A stretch of DNA of 64,000 bases from assembly GCF_000686705.1 (NCBI RefSeq), contig NZ_JMLJ01000007.1, positions 186,001 to 250,000 on the forward strand, written 5' to 3'. The stretch comes from Clostridium hydrogeniformans DSM 21757 (lineage in GTDB: Bacteria; Bacillota; Clostridia; Clostridiales; Clostridiaceae). Shown here piece by piece: positions 26,358 to 35,714 of this stretch. Position 1 is the stretch's first letter. The number at the start of each line of letters is the position of its first letter. The notes under the pieces were generated by a model. That model saw only the letters and a list, made by a program, of their open reading frames with translations, searched no databases and was not told the DNA's origin. Position numbers and translations under genes: made by a program.

Positions 26358-27131
26358 TTGAAACATATTTCTTATAAAAGAATTAAAGTAATTTCTGAAG
26401 GCAAAGCTCTTATGTATTTATCTCTAATTCCTGTTATTCTTCTTATTATAAAAGATATTGATAAAAATAATATTAGTTATATAGTGTTTTACATAATCTT
26501 AACCCTAATTCCTCTTTTATCTGGTTGGAACTACTTAAGTAAATACCTATATCTAGTAGAAGACTCTATAATAAAAACTTTAAAGATATCCTTTAAACTT
26601 ATTATTGTGCAATGGCTAATTATTATATTCTATATTTCTCTTACAGAAGACCTTCATTTAAAACATCTTCTTTCATATACTTACTCTTTAAAGGAATTTA
26701 TATATATTGTACCTGTTAAAGGGATCATTGCTTCCATTTCAGAAGAAATTTTTAAATTTTTTCTATTTTTTTCTATTTTATCTCTTATTAAAATAAGGGA
26801 TTTTGAAAAAAAGGTTAAAACTTCTGTAATTCTATCATCTATAGTTTTTGGATTAATCTACATGGCACGATATAAATACTCTACATTAATACCTATTTCT
26901 TTAATTACAATTCCAACATACATGGTGTTTATTAAATATTCTAGCATAACCCCTTTAATTTTAAATCATTTAATAGTCTTTCTCTTATTTCATGGTTCCA
27001 AAATAAAAATATATGATGTATCATCAAACACTATTATATACATTTTTCTTTCCTTATTATCTGCATCATATCTTGTCACCTATATATATAAGTCTATTAA
27101 AAGTAATAAGGATACAAATTGCCTAAAATGA
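26358..27131 (+). CDS. Membrane protein, degenerate CPBP-like
   Basis: A 257-residue protein with about eight hydrophobic helices, started at TTG after AAAGGAGG. It looks like a CPBP (Abi/CAAX-type) intramembrane protease: SEEIFKFFLFF occupies the place of the EExxxR motif, FGLIYM that of FxxxH, and LNHLIVF that of the third motif. The Arg of motif 1 is Lys or missing and the His of motif 2 is Tyr, so catalysis is doubtful. Function unknown; single gene. Confidence 0.6.
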   Translation: MKHISYKRIKVISEGKALMYLSLIPVILLIIKDIDKNNISYIVFYIILTLIPLLSGWNYLSKYLYLVEDSIIKTLKISFKLIIVQWLIIIFYISLTEDLHLKHLLSYTYSLKEFIYIVPVKGIIASISEEIFKFFLFFSILSLIKIRDFEKKVKTSVILSSIVFGLIYMARYKYSTLIPISLITIPTYMVFIKYSSITPLILNHLIVFLLFHGSKIKIYDVSSNTIIYIFLSLLSASYLVTYIYKSIKSNKDTNCLK

Positions 27132-27150
27132 TTTTTTTATTTTAAATTCC

Positions 27151-27247
27151 TATAGGATTTTAAATTGAATTTATACATATATTTAATCTAGTATAAATCA
27201 AACATAATTTTAATGAATGAATTTAGACTTAATATTAAAATCCTATA
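27151..27247. repeat. MITE-like element with 13-bp inverted ends, copy A
   Basis: A 97-base intergenic unit bounded by TATAGGATTTTAA and its exact reverse complement. Its inner part (TTTATACAT, TATAAATCAA, ATTTTAATGAAT, ATATTAAAATCCTATAT) recurs at 43.75-43.84 kb in the same order. It has no coding capacity. It could be a miniature transposable or other dispersed intergenic repeat. Confidence 0.5.
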
Positions 27248-27436
27248 TAAGGTTTTATAATTTAAATGAACTTCTTTATCTATTTAAATTATAGTATTTT
27301 TATTAAAATTTAAAGAATAAAAGAGATTTTCTTAATTTATCTATATATTTCTATGTAAACTCCCTATATATATTTTTGAAAAATATAAGTTTCTTATGAT
27401 AAAATATAGTTTGTATACTAGAAAGGAGCTTAAATC

Positions 27437-28183
27437 ATGGCAAAGGTTATAAAAAATAGAAGTCATATGAAAAATGATATACTTTTTACTAATTTTAGAA
27501 TGATATTTCAAGGAATAAAATTCTTAGCTTTAGCTGTTTTATTTATATATATTTTAATCTTACAAGGAAGAAATAGATTCATTAATTCATATATGATTAT
27601 GATATATGGAATTTATACTATATATAGAATTATATATCTTTCTAAGAAAAAAAATATATTGAAACAATGTATTGAGGGAGAAAAAAACTTCTTAAAACTA
27701 GCTGAAAGACTCCCAAAAAACTATAAAGTCATTCATAACCTTAACTTAAACTATGATGGTAAAAAAAGCAAAGTTGATGTAGTTGTTGTTGGAGATTCTG
27801 GAGTATTTGTTATAGATATAAAAAATGTGACTGGAACTATAAAAGGAAATGTATATGATGAAGATCTGATACAAATAAAAAAGACCAAGGAAGGTGACGA
27901 ATTTGAAAATAAGATGTTTAATCCCCTTCCTGAAGTTAATAGTAACAGTGAAAAAATATGTGCATTTTTAAAAGAAAACCATATATATATTAATGTTCAA
28001 TCAATGGTGGTATTTGTTGATGATAATGTAAACTTAGACTTAAATGGTACATGCCCTACAGCTTATTTTGAAATTAATGATTCTAAAGAAAATCTATTTA
28101 TAAATTATATAACGAATTATAATACAGATGTACATTTATCTAAGTATGATAAAAAAAATATAGTATCTTTACTATGTAATTAA
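27437..28183 (+). CDS. NERD-domain membrane-anchored protein
   Basis: A 248-residue protein with two N-terminal hydrophobic helices (about residues 28-65) followed by a NERD (nuclease-related) domain: RLPKNYKVIHNLNL, then SKVDVVVVGDSGVFVIDIKNVTGTIKG, where the D...D-x-K pattern sits in the position of restriction-fold active-site residues. NERD domains are suspected nucleases acting in DNA processing, and some occur in defence contexts; no partner gene is adjacent here. Ribosome site GAAAGGAG; own strong terminator. Confidence 0.8.
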   Translation: MAKVIKNRSHMKNDILFTNFRMIFQGIKFLALAVLFIYILILQGRNRFINSYMIMIYGIYTIYRIIYLSKKKNILKQCIEGEKNFLKLAERLPKNYKVIHNLNLNYDGKKSKVDVVVVGDSGVFVIDIKNVTGTIKGNVYDEDLIQIKKTKEGDEFENKMFNPLPEVNSNSEKICAFLKENHIYINVQSMVVFVDDNVNLDLNGTCPTAYFEINDSKENLFINYITNYNTDVHLSKYDKKNIVSLLCN

Positions 28184-28191
28184 TAAAGTAT

Positions 28192-28234
28192 TTAAGGCTT
28201 TGCAGAACTAATTTATAGTTCTGCAAAGCCTTAA
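28192..28234 (+). terminator. Perfect 19-bp hairpin terminator
   Basis: TTAAGGCTTTGCAGAACTA and its exact complement enclose a 5-nt loop after the NERD gene. Convergent with the small gene that follows, so probably bidirectional. Confidence 0.85.
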
Positions 28235-28244
28235 ATCTTTTCCT

Positions 28245-28409
28245 TTAAGTAATTTCCTCTATAGTTATACTATTTTCCTCTATAAGCCTATCATAGTCCT
28301 TTAAGTCTCCTCTTAGTTTTCCCATTGCTTCATCTTGATCCTCTGCTAAAATAATAGCTCTTACTGGATTTCCATCTGGATCTTTTCCTTCGCATAAAAA
28401 TAGCTTCAT
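28245..28409 (-). CDS. Small acidic protein, unknown
   Basis: A 54-residue acidic protein (MKLFLCEGKDPDGNPVRA...), with GGGGTGATA before the ATG and a terminator behind the stop. The composition is non-random and codon pattern fits a real gene: charged helix-forming segment EDQDEAMGKLRGDLKDYDRLIEE in the middle. No family is recognised. A role cannot be suggested. Confidence 0.65.
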   Translation of the reverse strand: MKLFLCEGKDPDGNPVRAIILAEDQDEAMGKLRGDLKDYDRLIEENSITIEEIT

Positions 28410-28609
28410 ATTATCACCCCTATATACTAAACCTTTTTATTATATTTATTGTATATAAGAATAGATTATTACTTATATACTAATTTTAAAGATTATAAAT
28501 CTATCTTCTGTGATAAAACTTGTACTATTATATGCATATAACTAAAATAATTACCTTATTCTAAAGTTATAATACTATTAGGTATAATTATAGTATATAT
28601 AAAAAAATA

Positions 28610-28647
28610 AAAGCATATTTCGAAGTTATCTTTTCGAAATATGCTTT
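28610..28647 (-). terminator. Terminator of YdjM-like gene
   Basis: AAAGCATATTTCGAA pairs exactly with TTCGAAATATGCTTT, followed on the minus strand by a long T-run. It ends the leftward membrane-hydrolase gene. Confidence 0.85.
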
Positions 28648-28685
28648 ATTTATCTTTTAAAACAAAGTTTATGCCCTTATTAAAA

Positions 28686-29204
28686 TTATTTATTAGTAGC
28701 TATAATAATTAAGGCTATAACTATACATAATCCTGTTATTATATTCTTATGACTACTACTTCTAAATCTTGCTATTCTAAAATGCCGCTTACTTATAGGA
28801 TATAAGAGAGGAATTCCTCCAACTGTAATAAAATCTAAAATTAAGTGGCTAATATACCCTATTATAGTACCAAAAGAAAAATATTGTACTATGGTTTTAA
28901 CATATCCTTGAAATATGTTAGGCAGTCTCATTATAAGTATTGAATATATTATTAGAAATAATGGTGTATGAGTTATACCCCTGTGACCAAAAGTTTTATT
29001 TATTCCTTTAGATAAAACCTTAAATTTCCTTCCTATTAAACTTTTAGGGTGATCAAGATCTGGTATAAGACTTCCTATATATGACCCTAAAATTAAAGCA
29101 GCAGAAAAAACTATCTTCTCAGAAGGATCTGCACTAACTGCAAAAGTAGTTACAGTAATAATTCCTGTACATATTCCTCCTATCCTATGTGTTTTATAAT
29201 CCAA
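28686..29204 (-). CDS. YdjM-like membrane protein, DUF457 family
   Basis: About 172 residues with four to five membrane segments. The YdjM/DUF457 landmarks are present: DYKTHRIGG at the start, IGSLIPDLDHPKS, GHRGITHTP and GYISHLILDFITVGGIPLLYPI. The His/Asp clusters fit a metal-dependent hydrolase fold of the membrane. TTG 29204 is chosen because AGAGGTGTCACA precedes it; the ATG at 29255 has no ribosome site. Role is unknown for the family; LexA-regulated in E. coli. Confidence 0.82.
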   Translation of the reverse strand: MDYKTHRIGGICTGIITVTTFAVSADPSEKIVFSAALILGSYIGSLIPDLDHPKSLIGRKFKVLSKGINKTFGHRGITHTPLFLIIYSILIMRLPNIFQGYVKTIVQYFSFGTIIGYISHLILDFITVGGIPLLYPISKRHFRIARFRSSSHKNIITGLCIVIALIIIATNK

Positions 29205-29300
29205 TGTGACACCTCTTTTGATTTTGTCGAATTTTGTATTAATATAATACCACACTTTATTTAAAACACAAAGACTATCCTATAAATAAGTAACTAAAAT

Positions 29301-29930
29301 TTAAATTATTTTCTCCTCTAATAACTTCTTTGCCCTCTTAAGTATAAAATCATTATGTTCTCCATTATGAAATCTTTCTAAAATCTCTTCTTTTTTTAAT
29401 TGAAATAATGATTCTAATTCCTCTACAGTATTATGTTTTTCATAGGAACTTATAAGTGTACTTCCTAGTTCTTTTACATCCTTATAAACTTCCACCTTCG
29501 ACAGTATCATTTCCTCTTCATTTTCAAATGATATATTTTCACATAAATCCTTAAGATATAAAAAGCTGCTTTCAGAATTTTTTATAGAGTCAATATCTTT
29601 CACATGTTTTTCATACTCATCAATTAAAAGATAATCTACTAAATCATTGTCCTTAAATAAATTTAAAGTCCCCTCTGTCCCTGAAACTACAACTACATTG
29701 GTGCGTCCTAGAACAGCTGAAACCTTTGATAGATAAATAGATGGTAACGCTATAAATTTTATAAAAGCTATAATATCTTCTACATTAGGTACAGATAAAT
29801 ATTTAGAATATATATCATTTTTCCTTTTATTTATTAAAGAAAATCCTATTATATAATATCCCTGTTTAAACCCAATTTCATTAGCCTTATCAAAATAGCT
29901 TTTCCAATAATGAATTGATTGATTTATCAT
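29301..29930 (-). CDS. Hypothetical protein
   Basis: A 209-residue soluble protein without recognised family. It is mixed alpha/beta in the first half (GYYIIGFSLINKRKND, NVVVVSGTEGTLNLF) and helical and acidic/lysine-rich in the second (EELESLFQLKKEEILERFHNGEH). No signal peptide or membrane helix. ATG 29930 fits the AAGGAGAG site best. Single gene, divergent from the chemoreceptor gene. Confidence 0.6.
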   Translation of the reverse strand: MINQSIHYWKSYFDKANEIGFKQGYYIIGFSLINKRKNDIYSKYLSVPNVEDIIAFIKFIALPSIYLSKVSAVLGRTNVVVVSGTEGTLNLFKDNDLVDYLLIDEYEKHVKDIDSIKNSESSFLYLKDLCENISFENEEEMILSKVEVYKDVKELGSTLISSYEKHNTVEELESLFQLKKEEILERFHNGEHNDFILKRAKKLLEEKII

Positions 29931-30047
29931 ACACACTCTCTCCTTAAATATTATCCGTTATAGTTATTATTAAGTACACTGATAGAAAATATACTTTTCT
30001 AGTGAAAGTCACTATTTTTATAATAATATCTATATTCTATATATTTA

Positions 30048-30074
30048 TAAAGAATATATTACATATGACGATAA
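30048..30074 (+). promoter_or_regulatory. Sigma-D (sigma-28) type promoter
   Basis: TAAA, exactly 15 bases, then GACGATAA: nearly the sigma-D consensus TAAA-N15-GCCGATAA. It lies 81 bases upstream of the chemoreceptor start codon, which is the class of gene this sigma factor controls. Confidence 0.75.
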
Positions 30075-30154
30075 TATCCTATACAATATAAGTATAGTTT
30101 TAAAAACTTTAATTATTCTTACATATGAAAATTAACTTACAGGGGTGATAAACC

Positions 30155-31849
30155 ATGAAACTTACATTAAAACATAAAATCTTATTTTTAGTTCTATCCT
30201 TAATATTACTTCTTAGTATTAGTTCATTAACCCTATCTTACTATTCCTCAACTAAGATAGGAAAAAATGATAAATATAATGAACTTGCTTCTATATCTAC
30301 CCTATCTCTTTCATTACTGGATGAAAAATATCCCGGGGATTTTAAAATTGAAGAAGACAAGCTCTATAAAGGATCTACACTTTTAAATGATAACTTTGAA
30401 TTTGTTGATTTAATTAAAGAAAAGACTAATAGTGAGGCTACCATATTCTTAAAAGATAAAAGAATAACTACCTCTATTCTAAATGGAGATAAAAGGGCCG
30501 TAGGAACTACCCTATCTAAAGATATATCTACTAAGGTATTAAATGAGGGAAATGAGTTTATTGGCGAAGCTGAAATATTATCAAAACCTTATATGACAAA
30601 GTATCTCCCCCTAAAAGACTCAAATAATAATATTTTAGGAATACTATTTGTGGGAGTTGAAACTAAAGAATTTAAAGAAACACTTGTAGGTACTATGGTT
30701 ACAATGATAGGAATTTCTTTAGGTGTAATTGTTTTATCAATTGTTCTAAGTATAGTATTATTAAATAAAATAATTAAACCTCTAATTACTTCTGTTGGTT
30801 ACCTGAAGACTCTTTCTACTGGAGACTTAACCATAGATATAGATAAGAACCTATTAAATAGAAAAGATGAGATTGGTGAACTATCTAAAGCCATAGATTA
30901 TATGAAGAATTCTATAAAAACTATAGTTTTAAATGTTAAAAATACCAGTGAAGAAGCACTTAAAGGCTCTAATTCTCTTCATTTTGTATCCTCTGAAATG
31001 TCCAAGTCTTCTCAAAATATTTCTGCATCTATGGAAGAAATGGCTGGTGGAGCTACCACTCAGGCAGAGGAACTTATGAATATAACAGAAGATATATCTA
31101 CCTTAAGTAATATTATAAATGATATAACATTTTCAATAGAAGATATTCATAAGTCCTCTATTGACACTAATAATATGTCAAATAGCAGTAATAAAGATAT
31201 GATAAAAATATCAGAGTCTATAGGTTTAGTTAGAGATAAATTCTCTTTATTTACAGAAAGAATATTATCTCTTGGTAATAAAATTAATGACATTCATAAA
31301 ATAACATCTACCATAACTAATATATCAAAACAAACAAATCTTTTAGCATTAAATGCTACTATAAGTGCTGCAAAGGCTGGAGAACATGGTAGAAGTTTTT
31401 CAATTATTGCAGATGAAATTAGAAAACTATCAGAGCAAAGCAAGGCATCTTCAGATAAAATAGCCTTTTTCATAAATGATATATCTAAAGATACTATAAA
31501 TATTGTAGAGGAATCAAAAGTAGTTGGGGAAGAACTGTCTAATCAATTACTTACTATAGATACTACTTTAAATTCCTTTAAAAATATAACTAATTCCTTT
31601 AATTCAATGATGCCTAAAATAAGGAAAATAAACCATTCTATAATTAATATAAATGAAAAGAAGGAAGGAATATTCTCAAAGGTAGAAACTACTGCATCAA
31701 TATCTGAAGAAATCTCTGCCTCTACAGAAGAGATGGCATCTACCTCAGTAGAACTTAGTTCCTCTTCATTAGATGTTTCAAAGGCCTCTGAAAGCTTAAA
31801 GGAAATCACTGAACACCTAAGAAATGACATAGAAGTGTTTAAAGTTTAA
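30155..31849 (+). CDS. Methyl-accepting chemotaxis protein
   Basis: A 564-residue transmembrane chemoreceptor. TM1 is residues 8-30, then an extracytoplasmic single-Cache-type domain (about 35-170), TM2 at 181-204, a HAMP domain to about 255, and a signalling coiled coil with the hairpin tip KQTNLLALNA...AKAGEHGRSFSIIADEIRKLSEQ. It would feed CheA/CheW at the pole to steer flagella. The ligand is unknown; Cache domains often sense amino or organic acids. A sigma-D promoter precedes it, and a terminator follows. Confidence 0.95.
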   Translation: MKLTLKHKILFLVLSLILLLSISSLTLSYYSSTKIGKNDKYNELASISTLSLSLLDEKYPGDFKIEEDKLYKGSTLLNDNFEFVDLIKEKTNSEATIFLKDKRITTSILNGDKRAVGTTLSKDISTKVLNEGNEFIGEAEILSKPYMTKYLPLKDSNNNILGILFVGVETKEFKETLVGTMVTMIGISLGVIVLSIVLSIVLLNKIIKPLITSVGYLKTLSTGDLTIDIDKNLLNRKDEIGELSKAIDYMKNSIKTIVLNVKNTSEEALKGSNSLHFVSSEMSKSSQNISASMEEMAGGATTQAEELMNITEDISTLSNIINDITFSIEDIHKSSIDTNNMSNSSNKDMIKISESIGLVRDKFSLFTERILSLGNKINDIHKITSTITNISKQTNLLALNATISAAKAGEHGRSFSIIADEIRKLSEQSKASSDKIAFFINDISKDTINIVEESKVVGEELSNQLLTIDTTLNSFKNITNSFNSMMPKIRKINHSIININEKKEGIFSKVETTASISEEISASTEEMASTSVELSSSSLDVSKASESLKEITEHLRNDIEVFKV

Positions 31850-31899
31850 TTACTATTCTAAACCATACTCCTTCTATTTAAAATTATATATTATTTATA

Positions 31900-31943
31900 A
31901 AAAGACTGTACTAAGTTCTTATTAGAAATTAGTACAGTCTTTT
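31900..31943 (+). terminator. Terminator of chemoreceptor gene
   Basis: AAAAGACTGTACTAA and its exact complement, 14-nt loop, 50 bases past the stop. Confidence 0.85.
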
Positions 31944-32190
31944 AGCTTACATAAATGTAAGTTAAAACTTAATAAATGTAAGACTATAGAATTAGAGATT
32001 TTTGTAAAATATTTTATACTTATATTATAGTATTTTAAACCTATTGTGCTATTTCTTGTTAGAAGAATGGATTTTAATATTTTTAACTTTTAATGCTAAA
32101 AATTATAACTTTTAAAAATTAAGAAGCTTACTAAGATAAAGTAACTAGCACAAAGGTAATTTAACTTTATTACATAAAAGAGGTGTCTTA

Positions 32191-34059
32191 ATGAAACTAC
32201 ATGAAATATCCTTTAAAAACATAAAAAATAATCTTAGAGACTATGGAATGTATATGATTTCTATGAGTTTTTCTGTTTTAGTATATTATATATTTAAAAC
32301 CATAGAGTATAATAAATCCATAATTGAATTCGTCCAATCTAATAATAAACTATCACCTGTATTTAGTGCATCTGCCTCAATTCTTCTTATATTTGTCTTT
32401 ATCTTTATATGGTATAGCTCAAGTTTTTTTGTAAGAAGGCGCAAAAAAGAGATAGGTATATATGCCCTTTTAGGAATGAAACCAAAAGAAATTTCTATAA
32501 TAATGTTTTATGAAAATATTATTCTTGGTGGCGCTTCCTTAATATCAGGTATTATTCTTGGATCTCTCCTTGGAAGAATAATTATAAATTTATATCTTAA
32601 AACCTTAAGTATTCCCTATAATATAGACAAAACTTTAAGTATCACTGCTATTGAAAAAACTATTATGGTATTTTCTATAATATATATAATAGTTGCTTTC
32701 AAAAATTCTAGAATCATTTATAAATTTAAACTCATAGATTTAATGAATGGAGATAGTACAAGTGAAGACCCTGTAAAACCTAAGAAAAATCAATCTAAAA
32801 ATGCTATAAGGACTATAATAACAGGCTATATTGTCTATATAGTTTTCACCTTTATAACCTTTGGAATATCTTTATTTGTAACATTAACTACTGTTATATC
32901 AGGAACCTATTTACTATTTAACTCTTATCTCATTAATAAACTTAAGAATAGTAAAAATACCCCTGAATATTATAAGGGAACAAATTTAATTACTACTAAT
33001 CATTTAATGTATAGGATTAAAAGTAATGCAAGAACTTTAGGTACAATTGCAATTCTTATAGCATCTACAGTTACAGCTATGGGAGCTAGTATGTCCTCTG
33101 AAATTGGAGCTAAAAAATCTGAGAAGGAATTAAAGTCTTCATTCCATTATGCAATTATAAGTAAGGACATAAATAACTTAAATAATATAGAAGCCCTAAT
33201 TAAAGATACTAATACTATAAATAATAAACTTACTGTGACTTCCATAGATATATCTGGAAATAAATCCTTTTCTAATGGAAATATTCATGGTATATCTTAT
33301 AGTGATTATAGTAAAATTAAAACTCTTAAAGGACTATATCCTTCTTCAGAATTAAATTCTAAAGAAGTAATAGTGTTAGGTGAATTAAAAGACTTAATAA
33401 GTTCTGATAATAAATTTACTATATATAGTGGTGAGAAATTCAATGTAAGAAATCGTGAGAGAGAAGAGCTTCTGAACCTTGGATTATTACCTAATATAGT
33501 TGTGTTTTCTGATAAAGACTTTAACAAGATAAAATCCTTAGGTAGAATTACCAATATAGGCTTATTTAATGTAGATAATTTCCTAACTTTAAATTCAAAG
33601 GTCTATGATTTTAAAAATAATCTAGAAAAAGATAAGAATGATTCTTTAGAAAAGCTATCTATCCTAAGACAAAGATATATTAATGAAAGATTCCTTAGTG
33701 GTACATTTTTCTTTGTTGGTATGTTTATGGGACTTATCTTCACCATGTGTACTGCATCTATTATAATGTTTAAACAAGTTCAAGAGGCCTATGAGGAAAA
33801 AGAAAGATATGAGACCTTAAAAAAACTTGGATTTAGAAAAAAAGAAATAAAAGAAACTGTCTCTAAACAATTAAGAGTAATATTCTTCTATCCTTTATTA
33901 GTCGGTCTTTCTCATAGTGCAGTAGCACTTATATATATAGGCTTAATCTTTGGTGGTGGTGCCTTTAAACCAACTATACTAGTTGCTATTCCATACTCTA
34001 TTGTTTACTCCTTATATTATCTTATAACAAGAAAACTATACTTAAATATAGTCTATTAA
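32191..34059 (+). CDS. FtsX-like ABC permease, BceB type, without ATPase
   Basis: A 622-residue permease of the MacB/FtsX superfamily. It has about ten membrane helices: one near residue 18, three between 50 and 170, two around 205-245, one near 285, and three at the C-terminus (512-620), with a large extracytoplasmic domain between 300 and 500. The cytoplasmic motifs KEIGIYALLGMKPKEISIIMFYE and YETLKKLGFRKKEIKETVS are typical. This topology matches BceB/VraG, which with a BceA ATPase remove bacitracin-like antibiotics and signal to a BceRS pair. No ATPase, kinase or regulator gene is adjacent, so a partner must be elsewhere or the gene is an orphan. Confidence 0.85.
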   Translation: MKLHEISFKNIKNNLRDYGMYMISMSFSVLVYYIFKTIEYNKSIIEFVQSNNKLSPVFSASASILLIFVFIFIWYSSSFFVRRRKKEIGIYALLGMKPKEISIIMFYENIILGGASLISGIILGSLLGRIIINLYLKTLSIPYNIDKTLSITAIEKTIMVFSIIYIIVAFKNSRIIYKFKLIDLMNGDSTSEDPVKPKKNQSKNAIRTIITGYIVYIVFTFITFGISLFVTLTTVISGTYLLFNSYLINKLKNSKNTPEYYKGTNLITTNHLMYRIKSNARTLGTIAILIASTVTAMGASMSSEIGAKKSEKELKSSFHYAIISKDINNLNNIEALIKDTNTINNKLTVTSIDISGNKSFSNGNIHGISYSDYSKIKTLKGLYPSSELNSKEVIVLGELKDLISSDNKFTIYSGEKFNVRNREREELLNLGLLPNIVVFSDKDFNKIKSLGRITNIGLFNVDNFLTLNSKVYDFKNNLEKDKNDSLEKLSILRQRYINERFLSGTFFFVGMFMGLIFTMCTASIIMFKQVQEAYEEKERYETLKKLGFRKKEIKETVSKQLRVIFFYPLLVGLSHSAVALIYIGLIFGGGAFKPTILVAIPYSIVYSLYYLITRKLYLNIVY

Positions 34060-34145
34060 TAACTTCTTTCTAAGAAATAAGTAGTAGCAATATTTAAGTA
34101 GAAATATATGAATAACACTTCTCCTATTCTATATAAAAATATCAA

Positions 34146-34182
34146 AATAGAAGAAGAGGCTACAAAAGCCTCTTCTTCTATT
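34146..34182. terminator. Bidirectional terminator
   Basis: A perfect 16-bp stem (AATAGAAGAAGAGGCT and complement, 5-nt loop) lies between the permease gene and the convergent lctD gene, with A/T-tracts on both sides. Confidence 0.85.
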
Positions 34183-34311
34183 TATAATAAACTTTTCTCT
34201 TAATATCTTTTGTTAATTATAATTAATAATTTTCATCCTTAGTAAAAATATTAAAATAAATTGTACTTTTACTTTATTTAAGTATTATGCTTTAAATCCC
34301 AATGATAAATA

Positions 34312-35712
34312 TTATTGACATACCTTTCCTGGGTTTAATATATTTTTACTATCAAAGCCTTGCTTAATTGAATTCATTATAAGTAAAGCTTCCTTTTGAA
34401 GAGAAGAATTTAAATATGTTTTTTTCGCATATCCAATTCCATGCTCTCCTGAAACCATACCATTTAATTCTTTAGACTTTTCATACATACAATCCATAAC
34501 TTGATTTAATTTTTCTTCCCATATCTGTTGACTCAAATCATCTCTTAATATATATATATGAAGGTTTCCATCACCAGCATGTCCAAAACTTTTAATTCTT
34601 ATATTATGCTTGTCTTCTAATTCATGAATAAATTTAACAAAGACTGCTACCTTATTTCTAGGAACAACTACATCAACCTCATCCATCTCTGTAGTAGAAG
34701 ATTTTATAGCCTCTAGGAATGCTCCCCTAGCTGACCATATAGCTTCTTGTCTTTCCTCTGTATCAGATATTAAAACATCTATTGCTCCATTATCTAAACA
34801 AATTTTTGCAACAGAGTCATATGCCTTTTCAATTTCTTCTGTAGTATTTCCATCAAAAGTAAGTAGTAGATAAGCATCTGATTGCTTATCTGGGAATATT
34901 TTCCCTAAAAATTCTTCTGCTGCAACTATAGCTTCTCTTTGCATAAATTCAATGGCAGTTGGTATAGACTTTGACTTTATTATCTTAGGAACTGTATTTA
35001 TTGCACTTTCTAAGTTATTAAAAGGAACCAGGAGGCTTATCTTTTTCTTTGGTAGAGGTAATAACTTTAATATAGCTTTAGTTACTATTGCTAAAGTTCC
35101 TTCTGATCCTATTATTAAATCTTTTAATGAATATCCTGAACTATTTTTAACTACCTTTCCTCCGAGATTTAATATCTCTCCACTTGGAAGAACAACTTCA
35201 AGTCCCCTTATATAATCTCTAGTAACTCCATATTTTACTGCTCTCATACCTCCAGCATTGGTATTTATATTACCTCCTATTGTAGCTGTTTTCTCTCCTG
35301 GATCTGGAGGATAGAATAGGTCATTTTCTTCTACAAATTTAGCTATATCCATAAGAAGAACTCCTGATTCTACAGTTAATGTTAAATTCTCTTCATCTAA
35401 TTCTAAGATTTTGTTCATAGAACTTAAATCAATTATAACCCCTCCATGTATTGGCACTGCTGCTCCAACAAGTCCAGTTCCTGAACCCCTAGGAGTTACT
35501 GGAATGGATTTCTCATAAGCATATTTCATTATATTAGATATTTCCTCTGTATTAATGACTCTAACCACTAATTCTGGCATATTCTTTATGGCACCTAACT
35601 CATCATGGCTATAGTCTTCATTTATATTTTCCCCAACTAAAACTCTTTCTTCATCGCCTATTATATTAACTATATTTTTAATATCTTCTTTATCAATTTT
35701 CTTATAATCCAT
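34312..35712 (-). CDS. lctD: FAD-linked lactate dehydrogenase subunit (LctD/GlcD)
   Basis: A 466-residue flavoprotein of the GlcD/VAO family that oxidises D- or L-2-hydroxyacids. The FAD-binding part shows [16 protein letters not shown] and [21 protein letters not shown]. The C-terminal cap has the metal/substrate histidines in [15 protein letters not shown] and [11 protein letters not shown]. It lies directly after etfA (2 bases), the order of the electron-bifurcating lactate dehydrogenase LctBCD, which oxidises lactate with NAD while consuming reduced ferredoxin. A glycolate enzyme is the alternative, but the linked Etf genes and FadR-type regulator favour lactate. Confidence 0.9.
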   Translation of the reverse strand: MDYKKIDKEDIKNIVNIIGDEERVLVGENINEDYSHDELGAIKNMPELVVRVINTEEISNIMKYAYEKSIPVTPRGSGTGLVGAAVPIHGGVIIDLSSMNKILELDEENLTLTVESGVLLMDIAKFVEENDLFYPPDPGEKTATIGGNINTNAGGMRAVKYGVTRDYIRGLEVVLPSGEILNLGGKVVKNSSGYSLKDLIIGSEGTLAIVTKAILKLLPLPKKKISLLVPFNNLESAINTVPKIIKSKSIPTAIEFMQREAIVAAEEFLGKIFPDKQSDAYLLLTFDGNTTEEIEKAYDSVAKICLDNGAIDVLISDTEERQEAIWSARGAFLEAIKSSTTEMDEVDVVVPRNKVAVFVKFIHELEDKHNIRIKSFGHAGDGNLHIYILRDDLSQQIWEEKLNQVMDCMYEKSKELNGMVSGEHGIGYAKKTYLNSSLQKEALLIMNSIKQGFDSKNILNPGKVCQ

Positions 35713-35714
35713 GT

